From positions 28,478 through 92,477 of the forward strand of contig NZ_JAGGOT010000002.1 in assembly GCF_018614195.1 (NCBI RefSeq): a stretch of DNA of 64,000 nt, given 5' to 3'. Made by a program: the position numbers and the translations under genes. The stretch is from Streptomyces sp. ISL-43. GTDB taxonomy: Bacteria; Actinomycetota; Actinomycetes; Streptomycetales; Streptomycetaceae. The notes beneath the pieces were generated by a model that was not told where the DNA came from, did no database searches, and saw only the letters and a list, made by a program, of their open reading frames with translations. This document shows positions 17,548 to 27,036 of the stretch, in pieces; within the stretch, counting starts at the first letter, position 1; every line of letters begins with the position of its first letter.

Positions 17548-17985
17548 TTGAAAGATTCAGAGGCCCAGAGACGACTGCTGCGCTACGGCCGTGACATCAC
17601 TCTTGGCGATGTTACGCGTCTGGAATCGTTCCTCAAGGCGCGAACTGCGCGACTTGCCCAGGCAGAGCGTGGAACCGACGAGCGGCAAATGGCACGCGCC
17701 ATCAGAACTACCCTGCATCACCTCGTCGTCACACTTCAGCATTCCCTATCTTTTTCGGATGGGGGCAATGAAGCCCAACCGATGGCGCGCTTGCAGGTCC
17801 ACGTGTCATGGAATGCCTTGTGGGCTCTGGTCTCTTCATGGCGGTGGCATGGAGAGTACGATCAAGAGCGATGGCGTTCTGTCAAGTATTGGGATGAGGG
17901 CCAAAAAGAAGAATTCGAAAACCGCCTGGCTAACGAATTCTCCAAGAGTCGACACCCCGACGCCTCCGAGAGTGATGGTAAATAA
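17548..17985 (+). CDS. Candidate immunity protein for the ART-like RHS toxin
   Basis: A 145-residue, mostly helical, Trp-rich protein directly downstream of the toxin codons; I do not recognise the family. Position is the main evidence: RHS-type toxins are nearly always followed by their cognate immunity gene. The TTG at 17548 has GGGGAAG just upstream and is my preferred start. A TTG at 17506 would overlap the toxin gene by 13 bases and give 159 residues. Conspicuous are a central VHVSWNALWALVSSWRWHGE stretch and an acidic C-terminal part. The coding sequence is visibly poorer in G+C than its neighbours, as expected for a recently acquired toxin cassette. It ends at a TAA, followed by a hairpin terminator. 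Confidence 0.65.
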   Translation: MKDSEAQRRLLRYGRDITLGDVTRLESFLKARTARLAQAERGTDERQMARAIRTTLHHLVVTLQHSLSFSDGGNEAQPMARLQVHVSWNALWALVSSWRWHGEYDQERWRSVKYWDEGQKEEFENRLANEFSKSRHPDASESDGK

Positions 17986-18059
17986 ACTCTGAAGGCGCCA
18001 CAGCTGTTTAGCTATTAAATCCCGCAAATTTCCCTCAGCTCTGACCAGTGGTGAATTTC

Positions 18060-18095
18060 AGAAGCCCCGCCGGGTCCGATTCCGGCGGGGCTTCT
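18060..18095. terminator. Strong hairpin after the toxin/immunity cassette
   Basis: A perfect 14-bp stem (18060-18073 with 18082-18095) around an 8-base loop. It would end the rhs/immunity transcript and also int from the other side. A similarly placed hairpin follows the second cassette at 28439-28482. Confidence 0.8.
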
Positions 18096-18102
18096 GCGCG
18101 CT

Positions 18103-18125
18103 TGACGGCAGTAGCTGACGGCAAC
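18103..18125. repeat. Putative Int arm-binding repeat next to int
   Basis: TGACGGCAGTAGC-T-GACGGCAAC, two GACGGCA units in direct repeat, ends two bases before the int stop codon. A near-identical pair, lacking the middle T, lies at 27400-27421 near the other end of the element. A third is at 28487-28509 beside the decayed integrase. Tyrosine recombinases of this type bind such short direct repeats as arm sites; that role is inferred. Confidence 0.55.
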
Positions 18126-18126
18126 G

Positions 18127-19422
18127 TCAGCGGACGGCCAGTGCGCAAGACGGTGGGTCGCCACTGGCATCTGGACCGGTGGAGTTGTGGAGCGTGCGGC
18201 CCAGGAGGTCGATGGCGTCCCGCTGGAGCCGGAGCCTTACGTGGGCGTAGACGCTGGCTGTGACGCCAATGTGGGCGTGGCCGAGGAGTTCTTTGATCAC
18301 GATGAGCTCGACGCCTTGCTCCAGGAGCAGGGTGGCGGTGGAGTGCCGAAGGTCGTGGAAGCGGATGCGGCGGAGCCTGGCCCGGTCTAGGAGAGCGCGG
18401 AAGTGGCGATTGAGGTTCGCGGGATCTATCGGCCCTCCCGTCGGCGTTGCGAAGACGAGGCTTCTGCCCTTCCAGCCTTCCGCTGCCGCCTCACGTTCTG
18501 CTTCCTGAGCTTCACGGTGTTCTTTCAACGAGTGGATGCACTCGCTGGGGAGAGCGACGCGTCGTTCGGATGCGCGGGTTTTGGTGGGCAGGGCTGTCAG
18601 GCCGCCGGTCTGGGTGCGCTGAAGTGTGCGGCGGATGCTGGCAGTGCCGACACTGAGGTCGAGGTCTTCCCACTGAAGGCCGAGAAGTTCGCCCTTGCGG
18701 AGGCCGGTACGGAGGGCGAGTTCATACAGCGCGTGCAGGCGGTCGCTTCGGCCGGCGGTGAGGAACTGTCGGGCTTCATCGACGGTGAGGGGTTCGAAGC
18801 GCCGAGGTCTCGGGGTGCCAGTGCGGACGTTGCGGGCGACGTTACGCGTGATCTCTTCCTCGCGGACGGCGTGTTCCAGGGCGGACTTGAGGACGGAGTG
18901 GATGTACGCCAGCGTCAGCGGTGAGAGCCGCTTGGAACAGCACGTTCCGGCGGCGCAACAGCGGGCCTGATCGCGGCGGGCGTCGATGCCGCGTGCGCAG
19001 CACTGGCAGGTGGTGCGGAGCTGGTTGAGCCAGGTACGGACGTCTTTGGCGGTGAGCTTGGCGAGCTTCTTCTTGCCCAGGCCGGGGACGAGGTACTGGT
19101 TGACGCAGGCGGTGTATCGGGTGTGGGTGTTCTCGCGGAGTTGATGGACGGCGACCGCCTCCAGCCAGTACGTCAGGTACACGCTTACGCTGCCCTGCGC
19201 GGACGGCACAGGGACGCCGCGGTTGCTGGCGGCGATGCTCTCGGTGAGCTTGGTCAGAGCTTCGGTGCGGGTGGTGCCGTAGACACGGACGCGCTTTCGG
19301 GTGTTGCCCGGGGCGAGGACGTAGCCGGCGGCTTCCCAGCGTCCGTCTTTGCGCTGGTAGACGGTCCCGTCGCCGTTGGCGCGGACGCGGCGGGAGGGGC
19401 TGGGGTCGCGGGGCGTGGTCAT
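18127..19422 (-). CDS. int: Tyrosine-family site-specific integrase
   Basis: A 431-residue phage-type integrase. The N-terminal third (RANGDGTVYQRKDGRWEAAG) is the arm-binding AP2-like domain. The middle SAM-like core-binding domain contains an unusual Cys-rich insertion, CQCCARGIDARRDQARCCAA, at about residues 139-158, seen in actinobacterial integrases. The catalytic domain shows the first Arg in LALRTGLRKGELLGLQWEDL, the HxxR box in FHDLRHSTATLLLEQGV, the downstream His in LGHAHIGVTASVYAHV and a Tyr nucleophile within that last motif. The start ATG overlaps the xis stop (TGATG), so int, xis and rep are coupled. It should catalyse integration and excision of the element, probably at the repeats 17084/27513. 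Confidence 0.93.
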   Translation of the reverse strand: MTTPRDPSPSRRVRANGDGTVYQRKDGRWEAAGYVLAPGNTRKRVRVYGTTRTEALTKLTESIAASNRGVPVPSAQGSVSVYLTYWLEAVAVHQLRENTHTRYTACVNQYLVPGLGKKKLAKLTAKDVRTWLNQLRTTCQCCARGIDARRDQARCCAAGTCCSKRLSPLTLAYIHSVLKSALEHAVREEEITRNVARNVRTGTPRPRRFEPLTVDEARQFLTAGRSDRLHALYELALRTGLRKGELLGLQWEDLDLSVGTASIRRTLQRTQTGGLTALPTKTRASERRVALPSECIHSLKEHREAQEAEREAAAEGWKGRSLVFATPTGGPIDPANLNRHFRALLDRARLRRIRFHDLRHSTATLLLEQGVELIVIKELLGHAHIGVTASVYAHVRLRLQRDAIDLLGRTLHNSTGPDASGDPPSCALAVR

Positions 19423-19645
19423 CAGGCGGCTTCCTCGTCGAGTCGGGCGTGGATGAAGTCGGTGAGGGCATGGGTGGGGATGCGGCGGGCGCGTCCGAGG
19501 GTGATCGAGGCGAGCTGTCGGGTCCGGAGCAGGTCGTAGACGGCGGAGCGGCCGAGCTGGAGGCGGACCATAACCTGGGGCACCGTCAGCAGTTCCTGAG
19601 ACGTACTGGGCGCAAGGTGGGGCGTGGTGGGCTGGTACGAGGCCA

Positions 19646-19646
<1 letters not shown>
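19422..19646 (-). CDS. xis: Excisionase / MerR-like helix-turn-helix protein
   Basis: A 74-residue DNA-binding protein with a winged helix-turn-helix: LLTVPQVMVRLQLGRSAVYD, then LLRTRQLASITLGRARRIPT. This is the usual excisionase of AICEs, which bends att DNA and turns Int toward excision. The start ATG at 19646 overlaps the last bases of the replication gene, and its own stop overlaps the int start. The three genes therefore form one coupled operon, rep-xis-int, as in pSAM2. Confidence 0.88.
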
Positions 19647-21091
<1,445 letters not shown>

Positions 21092-21240
21092 GTCGGGGCG
21101 TTCCCTTCTGTCGGGGTGGGTGGCCCCGAGCAGCAACCGGCCAGCGAGGGGGCGGTTGGTGCTGCTCGGGGCATGACGAACCGGGCCCATTGGTGGGCGT
21201 GGGGTTGAGGTGGGGTGATCCGGCCGGCGGCTGGAGAGGC

Positions 21241-22026
21241 TCAGAGCTGAGCGAGCGCGGCGGTTGCTACCGGCAGGGCGACGCCCATGCGTGTTGCCAG
21301 CTGGGCGGCGGTGATCGATGTTCCGTGTTCCGCGTCGTGGGTGTCCGCGATGTGCCGGGCTGCGTCGAGCAGTACGGCAGACAGGGAGGGACGGGAGCCG
21401 GTTACGGCCGTCTTTGAAGCCGAGGCCGGGGCCGGTGTGGGTGCCTCGATCGACGAGGGCACGACGGCCGGGGCCGGAACGGCCGTGGCGACGGGGAGCG
21501 GCTCAAGGGCCGGGTTGACGGGAGCGGCGGGGGCCGGAGCGGGTGCCGGGTCGGGTTCCGGCTCAGTTACGGGGGCTGGTGTGCGGATGGACGTGGTGGT
21601 GGCCTCCTGGTGTGGGGTGGGATGGGTCGCGGTGTGGAACTGGGCCAGGAAGGCCGGGCCGACTCGGCCCCAGCCCAGGAGCAGCAGCGGGGCGACGGTG
21701 TCGAGGCAGGCACGCCCGTAGTGACCGGTCAGCAGCGGTTCGGCGGTGTTCAGCGCGAGGGTGAGTACGCCGCACAGGTGTAGCAGGCGGGTGCCGGCCT
21801 TCAACTCCTGCGCGGGGATGCCGCGCAGGGCCAGGAACCGCAGTACGACCAGGAGTCCGACGACGGACAGGTCCACCATGGGGGCGATCAGAGGCGCGAT
21901 CGGGCGGGGCACGCCGAGCCGCAGAGCGAGGGCCCATACGTTGCCGAAGGAGAAAACGAAGGCCAGGGCCGCGATGATGGCCATGACCGCGGTCACGGTG
22001 TGGCGGGTGAACCGTTCCTCCGCCAT
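21241..22026 (-). CDS. DUF2637-type membrane protein (Spd/transfer-associated)
   Basis: A 261-residue protein with four predicted membrane segments in the first 140 residues (for example VTAVMAIIAALAFVFSFGNV, LSVVGLLVVLRFLAL, VAPLLLLGWGRV). A long Pro/Ala-rich cytoplasmic linker follows, then a C-terminal helical domain (LDAARHIADTHDAEHGTSIT, then a short helix-turn-helix-like end). Proteins of this shape sit beside the Tra translocase in Streptomyces conjugative elements and are thought to help spreading between mycelial compartments. The role is by family and position. It is likely co-transcribed with the translocase gene upstream. Confidence 0.75.
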   Translation of the reverse strand: MAEERFTRHTVTAVMAIIAALAFVFSFGNVWALALRLGVPRPIAPLIAPMVDLSVVGLLVVLRFLALRGIPAQELKAGTRLLHLCGVLTLALNTAEPLLTGHYGRACLDTVAPLLLLGWGRVGPAFLAQFHTATHPTPHQEATTTSIRTPAPVTEPEPDPAPAPAPAAPVNPALEPLPVATAVPAPAVVPSSIEAPTPAPASASKTAVTGSRPSLSAVLLDAARHIADTHDAEHGTSITAAQLATRMGVALPVATAALAQL

Positions 22027-22063
22027 GTGCGGGCCTCCTCTCAGGCGCGGGGATCGGGGGCGC

Positions 22064-23476
22064 TCAGGGCTTGGACGGTGAGACGGGGCCGTCCGGATCG
22101 TCGTCGCCGGAGGCGGTCCGGCCGGTGGCGTCGAGGAGGGCGTCCAGGCACAGGGCGGGGTCGGCGGTCAGGTGGGAGGTGGCTTCCGCAACGCGGGCCG
22201 CGTCGGCGTCGGAGACGTACGGGGTGCGGATGCGGGTGTAGCCGGGGCGGCCCTGCATCGCCATGACGGCGACGCCGACGTAGGCGGGGTCCTGCAAGGC
22301 GACCGGGCTGGCGTCGGGCCAGTTGCGGATGTCGTCGCCCAGCGCGGCCACTGCGGCTTCCACGGTCTTCTGCGCGAAGGATAGTCCGATGGGGCATACG
22401 TCGCGGATGAAGGTGGGGATGGCGTCACCGGTGGTCTTCTGGCTGATCAGGATCACCAGGATGCCGACGCTGCGGCCCTTCTTGACCAGGTCCTCCACCA
22501 GCCGGGCGTTCTCCGCCGTCAGCGCGGCCAGCCGTTTGGTGGTGGCGTCGCTGCCCTTGTATTCGCGGAAGTACGTGTGCGCCTCATCGATGATCAGGAC
22601 CGTGAGCGGCCACTCGGGAGAGGGGCCGACGTGCCACATGTTCTTCACGCCCAGCACGTCACGGATGGTCGCCGAGCGCCGCTTGCGCAGCTTTACCAGG
22701 CGCTTGAACAGCGCGTTCACTTCGTCCAGGTCGTCCCCACAGAACGCGAACATCCGCTTGACCAGGTCGGCGTAGTCGCCCTCCGAAGCACGTGACACCT
22801 TCCCGTCCGCAGTCGCGATCTGCACGGCCGGAGAGGGTGCGAAGTCGCAGACGAACTTGTTGACCCCCGAGGTCTTGCCCGCACCTGGAGTGCCGGCCAC
22901 GGTCACCCCGGGCACGTTGGCCAGGGACACGCACACCCGGGCGGCGTACTCGTCCACACCCAGCTCCCAACGCGTCAGATCCGCAGGCGGGCGACCGGTG
23001 GGCCGGTGGGTGGTCGGCGTGGTCAGCGGGTCGGAGCGGACGCCCCGGATCACCACCTTGCCGGGGCCGTCCGGCAGCACGGAGACCCGTGTGCACCGCC
23101 AGGCATCCGCCAGGAACCGCGCCGACTTCTGGTACTCCTCCAGCCCGACCTGCGGGAGCGTCCGCGCTCGTACGATCACCCCGAACTGGTCAGCCTTGAC
23201 CTTGATCCTCGGAGTCAGCACCCGAGGTGCGGGGGTGGGGCCGTCCTTCTGGGCGGTGATCTGCGCGAGCAGCCCCGGGGTCTTGTCGGTGACCGTCAGC
23301 CCCGCCATCCGCGCGAGCCGTACCCAACCCCAACGCACCCGCACGGCCTGCCGCATGCTGACCCGCGTGCCCCCGTCGGCCCGCACGTAGCGCACCACGG
23401 TCATCAGCAGCCACGCGCTGACTAGCACGGCGGCGACCAGCAGTGCGTCCGGCGCGTATCCCGTCACGGCTTCCAC
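22064..23476 (-). CDS. tra: FtsK/SpoIIIE-like DNA translocase (TraB/TraSA type conjugation protein)
   Basis: A 470-residue protein, GTG start at 23476. An N-terminal membrane segment (DALLVAAVLVSAWLLMTVVR) is followed by a linker and an FtsK ATPase domain: Walker A AGTPGAGKTSGVNKF at about residue 195 and Walker B PLTVLIIDEAHTY at about 290. A later ILISQKTTGDAIPTFIRDVC stretch is typical of the translocase motor. In AICEs a single hexameric FtsK-like pump moves double-stranded DNA into the recipient at hyphal tips, without relaxase or type IV secretion. It sits directly after the small coupled ORF ending at 23478. Confidence 0.9.
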   Translation of the reverse strand: MEAVTGYAPDALLVAAVLVSAWLLMTVVRYVRADGGTRVSMRQAVRVRWGWVRLARMAGLTVTDKTPGLLAQITAQKDGPTPAPRVLTPRIKVKADQFGVIVRARTLPQVGLEEYQKSARFLADAWRCTRVSVLPDGPGKVVIRGVRSDPLTTPTTHRPTGRPPADLTRWELGVDEYAARVCVSLANVPGVTVAGTPGAGKTSGVNKFVCDFAPSPAVQIATADGKVSRASEGDYADLVKRMFAFCGDDLDEVNALFKRLVKLRKRRSATIRDVLGVKNMWHVGPSPEWPLTVLIIDEAHTYFREYKGSDATTKRLAALTAENARLVEDLVKKGRSVGILVILISQKTTGDAIPTFIRDVCPIGLSFAQKTVEAAVAALGDDIRNWPDASPVALQDPAYVGVAVMAMQGRPGYTRIRTPYVSDADAARVAEATSHLTADPALCLDALLDATGRTASGDDDPDGPVSPSKP

Positions 23477-23477
23477 G

Positions 23478-23666
23478 TCACGCCCCCTCTTCGCGTATCA
23501 GGCGGAGCATGTGGCCCAGGTCGAGGCAGGCCGCGTGCTCCGGGCTCAGGCCGAGCAGATCGAGCACCGCCGCCGAGGCGGCGAACGTGGCCTTGCCCTC
23601 GGTCCCCGGCAGAGGCCGGAGCGGGTACAACTCCCGCTGCCGCGCGGAGTTTTCGAAGTGGATCAC
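23478..23666 (-). CDS. Small protein coupled to the pra-like gene
   Basis: A 62-residue ORF starting with GTG at 23666, overlapping the stop of the upstream pra-like gene by four bases (GTGA), and ending one base before the tra start codon. The sequence begins MIHFENSARQRELYPLRPLP and ends LGHMLRLIREEGA. It contains a helical segment FAASAAVLDLLGLSPEHAAC. The tight packing between two element genes makes it a likely real gene. I do not recognise a family. A longer frame extending to 23972 in the same phase is a shadow of the pra-like gene. Confidence 0.65.
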   Translation of the reverse strand: MIHFENSARQRELYPLRPLPGTEGKATFAASAAVLDLLGLSPEHAACLDLGHMLRLIREEGA

Positions 23667-24016
23667 TGGGCCGCCTCCACCATCACCAGCTCCAGGCGGG
23701 CGGCCCGGTAGGCGACGCCGTCGGAGAGCTGACCGTTGAAGATCCGCGCCCACGGGGTGGCGAACAACTCCACCGGCCGCACCATCGCACCCGGCTTGAG
23801 CCCGGCCGCCAGGCCCGTCTCCGGGACCGTGATCTTCAGGACCTCGGCCCGGCGGTCCTCCATGAGCATCACGGTCACCGTGTACAGCGGCGCTCCGGTC
23901 TCCCGGTCGGTGGCGACCTCCCCGGTCTGCTGGTCCTTGATCTTCAGTACCGGCTCGGTGCCCGCGATGCATACCGCCGACGGCAGCAGGGCAACACGGA
24001 TTCGAGTCATGGCCAT
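23663..24016 (-). CDS. pra: Pra-like replication/excision activator
   Basis: A 117-residue protein beginning MAMTRIRVALLPSAV. The ATG at 24016 has GAGGA about nine bases upstream; an in-frame ATG at 24067 is less likely. The sequence includes KIKDQQTGEVATDRETGAPL and YTVTVMLMEDRRAEVLKITV, and appears to be an all-beta domain like the Pra proteins of pSAM2-type elements. In pSAM2, Pra switches on the rep-xis-int operon and is itself silenced by the GntR-type KorSA repressor. A GntR gene is divergent immediately next to it, so the same switch is plausible. The symbol rests on family resemblance and context. Confidence 0.6.
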   Translation of the reverse strand: MAMTRIRVALLPSAVCIAGTEPVLKIKDQQTGEVATDRETGAPLYTVTVMLMEDRRAEVLKITVPETGLAAGLKPGAMVRPVELFATPWARIFNGQLSDGVAYRAARLELVMVEAAQ

Positions 24017-24179
24017 GCCATCACATCCTCGTTCGATGGAGTCGCTTGATCGACCCGCCATGACCATAGCGCTACGCCCGCTACACCCGCAACACTCGAT
24101 TCGTATCGCTACACACGTGGGCTGAAACGCCGAGGACGCCCGGGTGTGCCCTGAGTGCTGACGCCGCTACCCTCATGCC

Positions 24180-25064
24180 ATGAAGCTGCCACTGGGAGAG
24201 GACCCCCGGCCGCCGTACGTCCAGGCCGCCGACGTCCTGCGCGCCGCCATCCACGACGGCGAGCTGCGCCCAGGCGAGCGGCTCCCTGCCGCGCGCGATC
24301 TGCAACGGCGCTTCGGACTCGCCAGCTCCACGGTCCAAAACGCTTTGCGGCTCCTCAAGGGCGAGGGGCTGATCTACTCCGTCCTCGGCCGAGGCAGCTA
24401 CGTGCGCGCGCAGGAGGCGCCGTCCGAAGGGGAGTCGGAGGCCACAGCGGAGGGCGACGAGCCCGATTCCGGCGAATCCGATCCCGCGTACACCGGTCTC
24501 GGCGATCTCCAGCGTGGTTGGCAAACCGCGCCCGCCGACGACCCCCGCCCCCCGTACGTGCAGACCGCGGACGCACTCCGCAAGCAGATCCAGGACGGCC
24601 GGCTCGCGCCGGGAGCCAAACTCCCATCTGCCCGCGACCTGCAATCCCAATACGGCATCGCCAACTCCACGGCGCAGAACGCCCTGCGGGTCCTCAAGGA
24701 GGAGGGGCTGATCTACTCCGTACAAGGCAGGGGCGTCTTCGTCCGCCAGCTCAGCCCGCGCGATCAGTTCCTCAAGCGCTACAACGAGACGCTGGAGGAG
24801 ATGGCGGCCCAGCATCGGGCCGACGAGGAAGCGGTACGGCTCAGCGGCAAGACTGACGACGAGGTAGCCGCCGAACTCGCCGCCGCCGAGGAACGGTTCG
24901 CCAAGGCCAGCACCGAGTTCGAAGCCGCCACCGCCCACCGCGACGCCATGCGCGCCGTCATGGACCAACGCAAGCGCGTCAGCGGCAACTACACGCCCGA
25001 AGAGCAGGCCGCCAGCATCCAGCGCCTGCACGACCGGCTGAACGAAGGCAGACGCCGACGCTGA
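24180..25064 (+). CDS. GntR-family regulator with two tandem DNA-binding domains
   Basis: A 294-residue regulator. The GntR winged helix occurs twice, at about residues 10-78 (PPYVQAADVLRAAIHDGELR, then LPAARDLQRRFGLASSTVQN) and 120-188 (PPYVQTADALRKQIQDGRLA, then LPSARDLQSQYGIANSTAQN). The copies are strongly similar and joined by an acidic linker. A long C-terminal coiled coil follows (DDEVAAELAAAEERFAKAST and on). It is divergent from the pra-like gene, the place of the KorSA repressor in pSAM2, so it probably represses pra and keeps the element integrated. Usual GntR proteins have one winged helix; the duplication is unusual. Confidence 0.85.
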   Translation: MKLPLGEDPRPPYVQAADVLRAAIHDGELRPGERLPAARDLQRRFGLASSTVQNALRLLKGEGLIYSVLGRGSYVRAQEAPSEGESEATAEGDEPDSGESDPAYTGLGDLQRGWQTAPADDPRPPYVQTADALRKQIQDGRLAPGAKLPSARDLQSQYGIANSTAQNALRVLKEEGLIYSVQGRGVFVRQLSPRDQFLKRYNETLEEMAAQHRADEEAVRLSGKTDDEVAAELAAAEERFAKASTEFEAATAHRDAMRAVMDQRKRVSGNYTPEEQAASIQRLHDRLNEGRRRR

Positions 25065-25663
25065 ACGCGCCGCACGCGACGGAGCAGCAGGACACACAGT
25101 ACGAGGCGAGCTGTTCAGAGTTTCTTTACTTGATCAAGGCGGCCCGCTGACGCGGGCCGCGCGCGCTTCGGCCCCTCGGGGCCGCCGCCCGCTCCTGTCT
25201 CCGCCCCGCTTGCCGGCTGCCCCGCTGGTCCGGGCGCGCAAGACCACCAGCAGGCACTGTTCTGGGGCTCTGCCCCAGGCCCCGGCCCTCTCTCCGAGGG
25301 GGAGGAGGCCGAATGAGGGTGCGGCTCCGTCGTGGTGATGGGTGGTCGGGTCGCGAGAGGGGGCCCTCGTCGCCCGGTCACCGGAGGCGTACCAGGAACC
25401 CCCGGGGGCCGCCAAGGCCGAGCGCAAGCGTCACGAGGTGAGCCTTGGCGGCCCCCGGAGAACCCTGGTACGGCGAAGCTGCCCGACCGACGAGGGACCC
25501 CTCCCGCTCAGGCCCCGATCCTGCCGGGGCGCCGGCCCTGCACCGTCCGGCCACCTGACCAGCACGGAGCGCGATGGTCAGTCACCGCTTCGGGCGGGTA
25601 TCTGCCGGATAGCCCTCGGTTGACTCGTCGGACCGGCGTACCGTGGCGCTGGAGGTGGTCAGC
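25065..25663. other. Non-coding region of the element with repeats and a long hairpin
   Basis: Six hundred bases without a credible gene. Bases 25108-25354 are duplicated in decayed form at 28857-29098. A 29-base imperfect inverted repeat (arms 25389-25417 and 25443-25471, about 24 of 29 positions pairing, 25-base loop) follows. Bases 25590-25663, up to the XRE start with its GGAGGTGG site, also recur at 29174-29240. This could hold a replication origin function and the XRE promoter. Confidence 0.6.
25108..25354. repeat. Repeat copy 1 (intact element)
   Basis: A stretch from GTTCAGAGTTTCTTTACTTG to the GGGTGGTCGGG area. It is highly similar to 28857-29098 and contains short GC-rich hairpins (GCCCCTCGGGGC, TGGGGCTCTGCCCCA). 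It marks the common ancestry of the two elements. Confidence 0.8.
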
Positions 25664-26911
25664 ATGACTACGGAACTGGCGGACAACGTCCGTAAGTACC
25701 GGCGTCGGGCCGGGATGAGCCAGGAAGAACTGGCCCACGCCGCAGGCGTCTCGCCGGGGACGGTGCGCAAGGTCGAGCAGGGTGGCACGGTCCGCATGGA
25801 AACCCTTCACGCCCTCGCCCGCGCGCTGAGCGTGACAACGGCAACGCTTCTGGCGCCGGATGCTCCGGAGCCCGTGGGTCGTTCGGAGGACCCGAACCGC
25901 GTCAACCTGATCCAACTCCGCGCGGCCCTCACCCCACCAGTGGGACTCACCGACTCGGACGGCGAGAGCGTAGACGAGGAGCCGAACCTGCGCCGCTTCC
26001 GCCGAACGGTCCATGACGGTGCGGTGCTCTACCACTCCGACAGCTACAAGAGCGTCGCATCCCAACTGCCAGCGCTCTTGCGGGACGCGAACAGCGCGGT
26101 CGCGCACTTCGACAGCGGCGAGGAGCACAGTCAGGCGCTCCTGGCCCGTGCCGAGGCATTGCAGCTGGCCGGGCGGTACCTGACGCAGGTACGGCAGTAC
26201 GACCTCGCCTACACCGCCCTGGCCGGCGCGATCACCGACGCACGCCAGGCTGGCGACACACTCACCGGGGCATCCGGCGTGATCGGAATGTGCTGGCTAC
26301 TCCTGCGCCAGGGCCGGCTGGACGAAGCCGAACAGCTCGCCTCCCAGACCGCCGACCTCATCGAACCGAGACTGTCCCGAGCGACGCCGGACGAATGCGC
26401 GGCATGGGGATGGCTGGCGCTGCGCGCCGCGGCTGCCGCAGGCCGCAACAACCGGCCCCAGGAAGCCCGCCACTACCACCGCGTCGCGAGCACGGCCGCA
26501 TCCGCCGTGGGACGGGAGTACACCGGCTCGTTCTTCCGGCACTGGACGACCTTCGGGCCGCTCACCGTCGGCATGAAGGGCGTGGAAGACGACATGATCG
26601 TGGGAGACGCTCGCGCAGTCGTTCGCAAATCCGGCGAGGACGCCATGTCACCCAAGGCGTGGAAGAGCACCGGGCGGCCGAGCGGCGAAAACTGGAACCG
26701 CCACCGCCTGGACGTGGCCCGCGCCCACGCCCGGACCAACGACCTGTCTGCGGCGATGGATGAGCTGACCGGAGTCCGCCGGGCATCCCCGGAGTGGCTG
26801 AGGCATCAGCGGATGGCCGCCGAGACCATGCAGGAGATCCTGAAGAAGCGCAAGCGCACCCTCACCGCCGAGATGCGCGACATGGCCTCCTACCTGGCTG
26901 TCGTCGGATAG
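25664..26911 (+). CDS. XRE-family helix-turn-helix regulator with TPR-like C-terminus
   Basis: A 415-residue regulator. The ATG at 25664 has GGAGGTGG at the right distance; a GTG at 25643 is less likely. The N-terminal XRE domain is clear: VRKYRRRAGMSQEELAHAAG, VSPGTVRKVEQGGTVRMETL. The long remainder is helical with TPR-like repeats (for example YLTQVRQYDLAYTALAGAIT, LLRQGRLDEAEQLASQTADL). This is the common Streptomyces layout in which the TPR part senses a peptide or partner. It is cargo or control for the element, with a small gene just downstream. A frameshifted copy lies at about 29174-29863. Confidence 0.85.
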   Translation: MTTELADNVRKYRRRAGMSQEELAHAAGVSPGTVRKVEQGGTVRMETLHALARALSVTTATLLAPDAPEPVGRSEDPNRVNLIQLRAALTPPVGLTDSDGESVDEEPNLRRFRRTVHDGAVLYHSDSYKSVASQLPALLRDANSAVAHFDSGEEHSQALLARAEALQLAGRYLTQVRQYDLAYTALAGAITDARQAGDTLTGASGVIGMCWLLLRQGRLDEAEQLASQTADLIEPRLSRATPDECAAWGWLALRAAAAAGRNNRPQEARHYHRVASTAASAVGREYTGSFFRHWTTFGPLTVGMKGVEDDMIVGDARAVVRKSGEDAMSPKAWKSTGRPSGENWNRHRLDVARAHARTNDLSAAMDELTGVRRASPEWLRHQRMAAETMQEILKKRKRTLTAEMRDMASYLAVVG

Positions 26912-27036
26912 GTGCCACGCAGCGCGATACTTCCGACACCCTTCGTCACCAACTGGCATGCCTCATAGTTGGAGTGACGGACCGTCGCCCCCTACGGTCG
27001 CCGTATTCCATTCGGCGACCCAGGTGGGGGTGCACG

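Noticed and set aside
18060..18095. tRNA 3' end (the loop GTCCGATT resembles a T-loop)
   Set aside because: The 14-bp perfect stem is far longer than a T-arm, the loop departs from TTCGANT, and no anticodon arm or acceptor stem is found upstream. It is a terminator hairpin.
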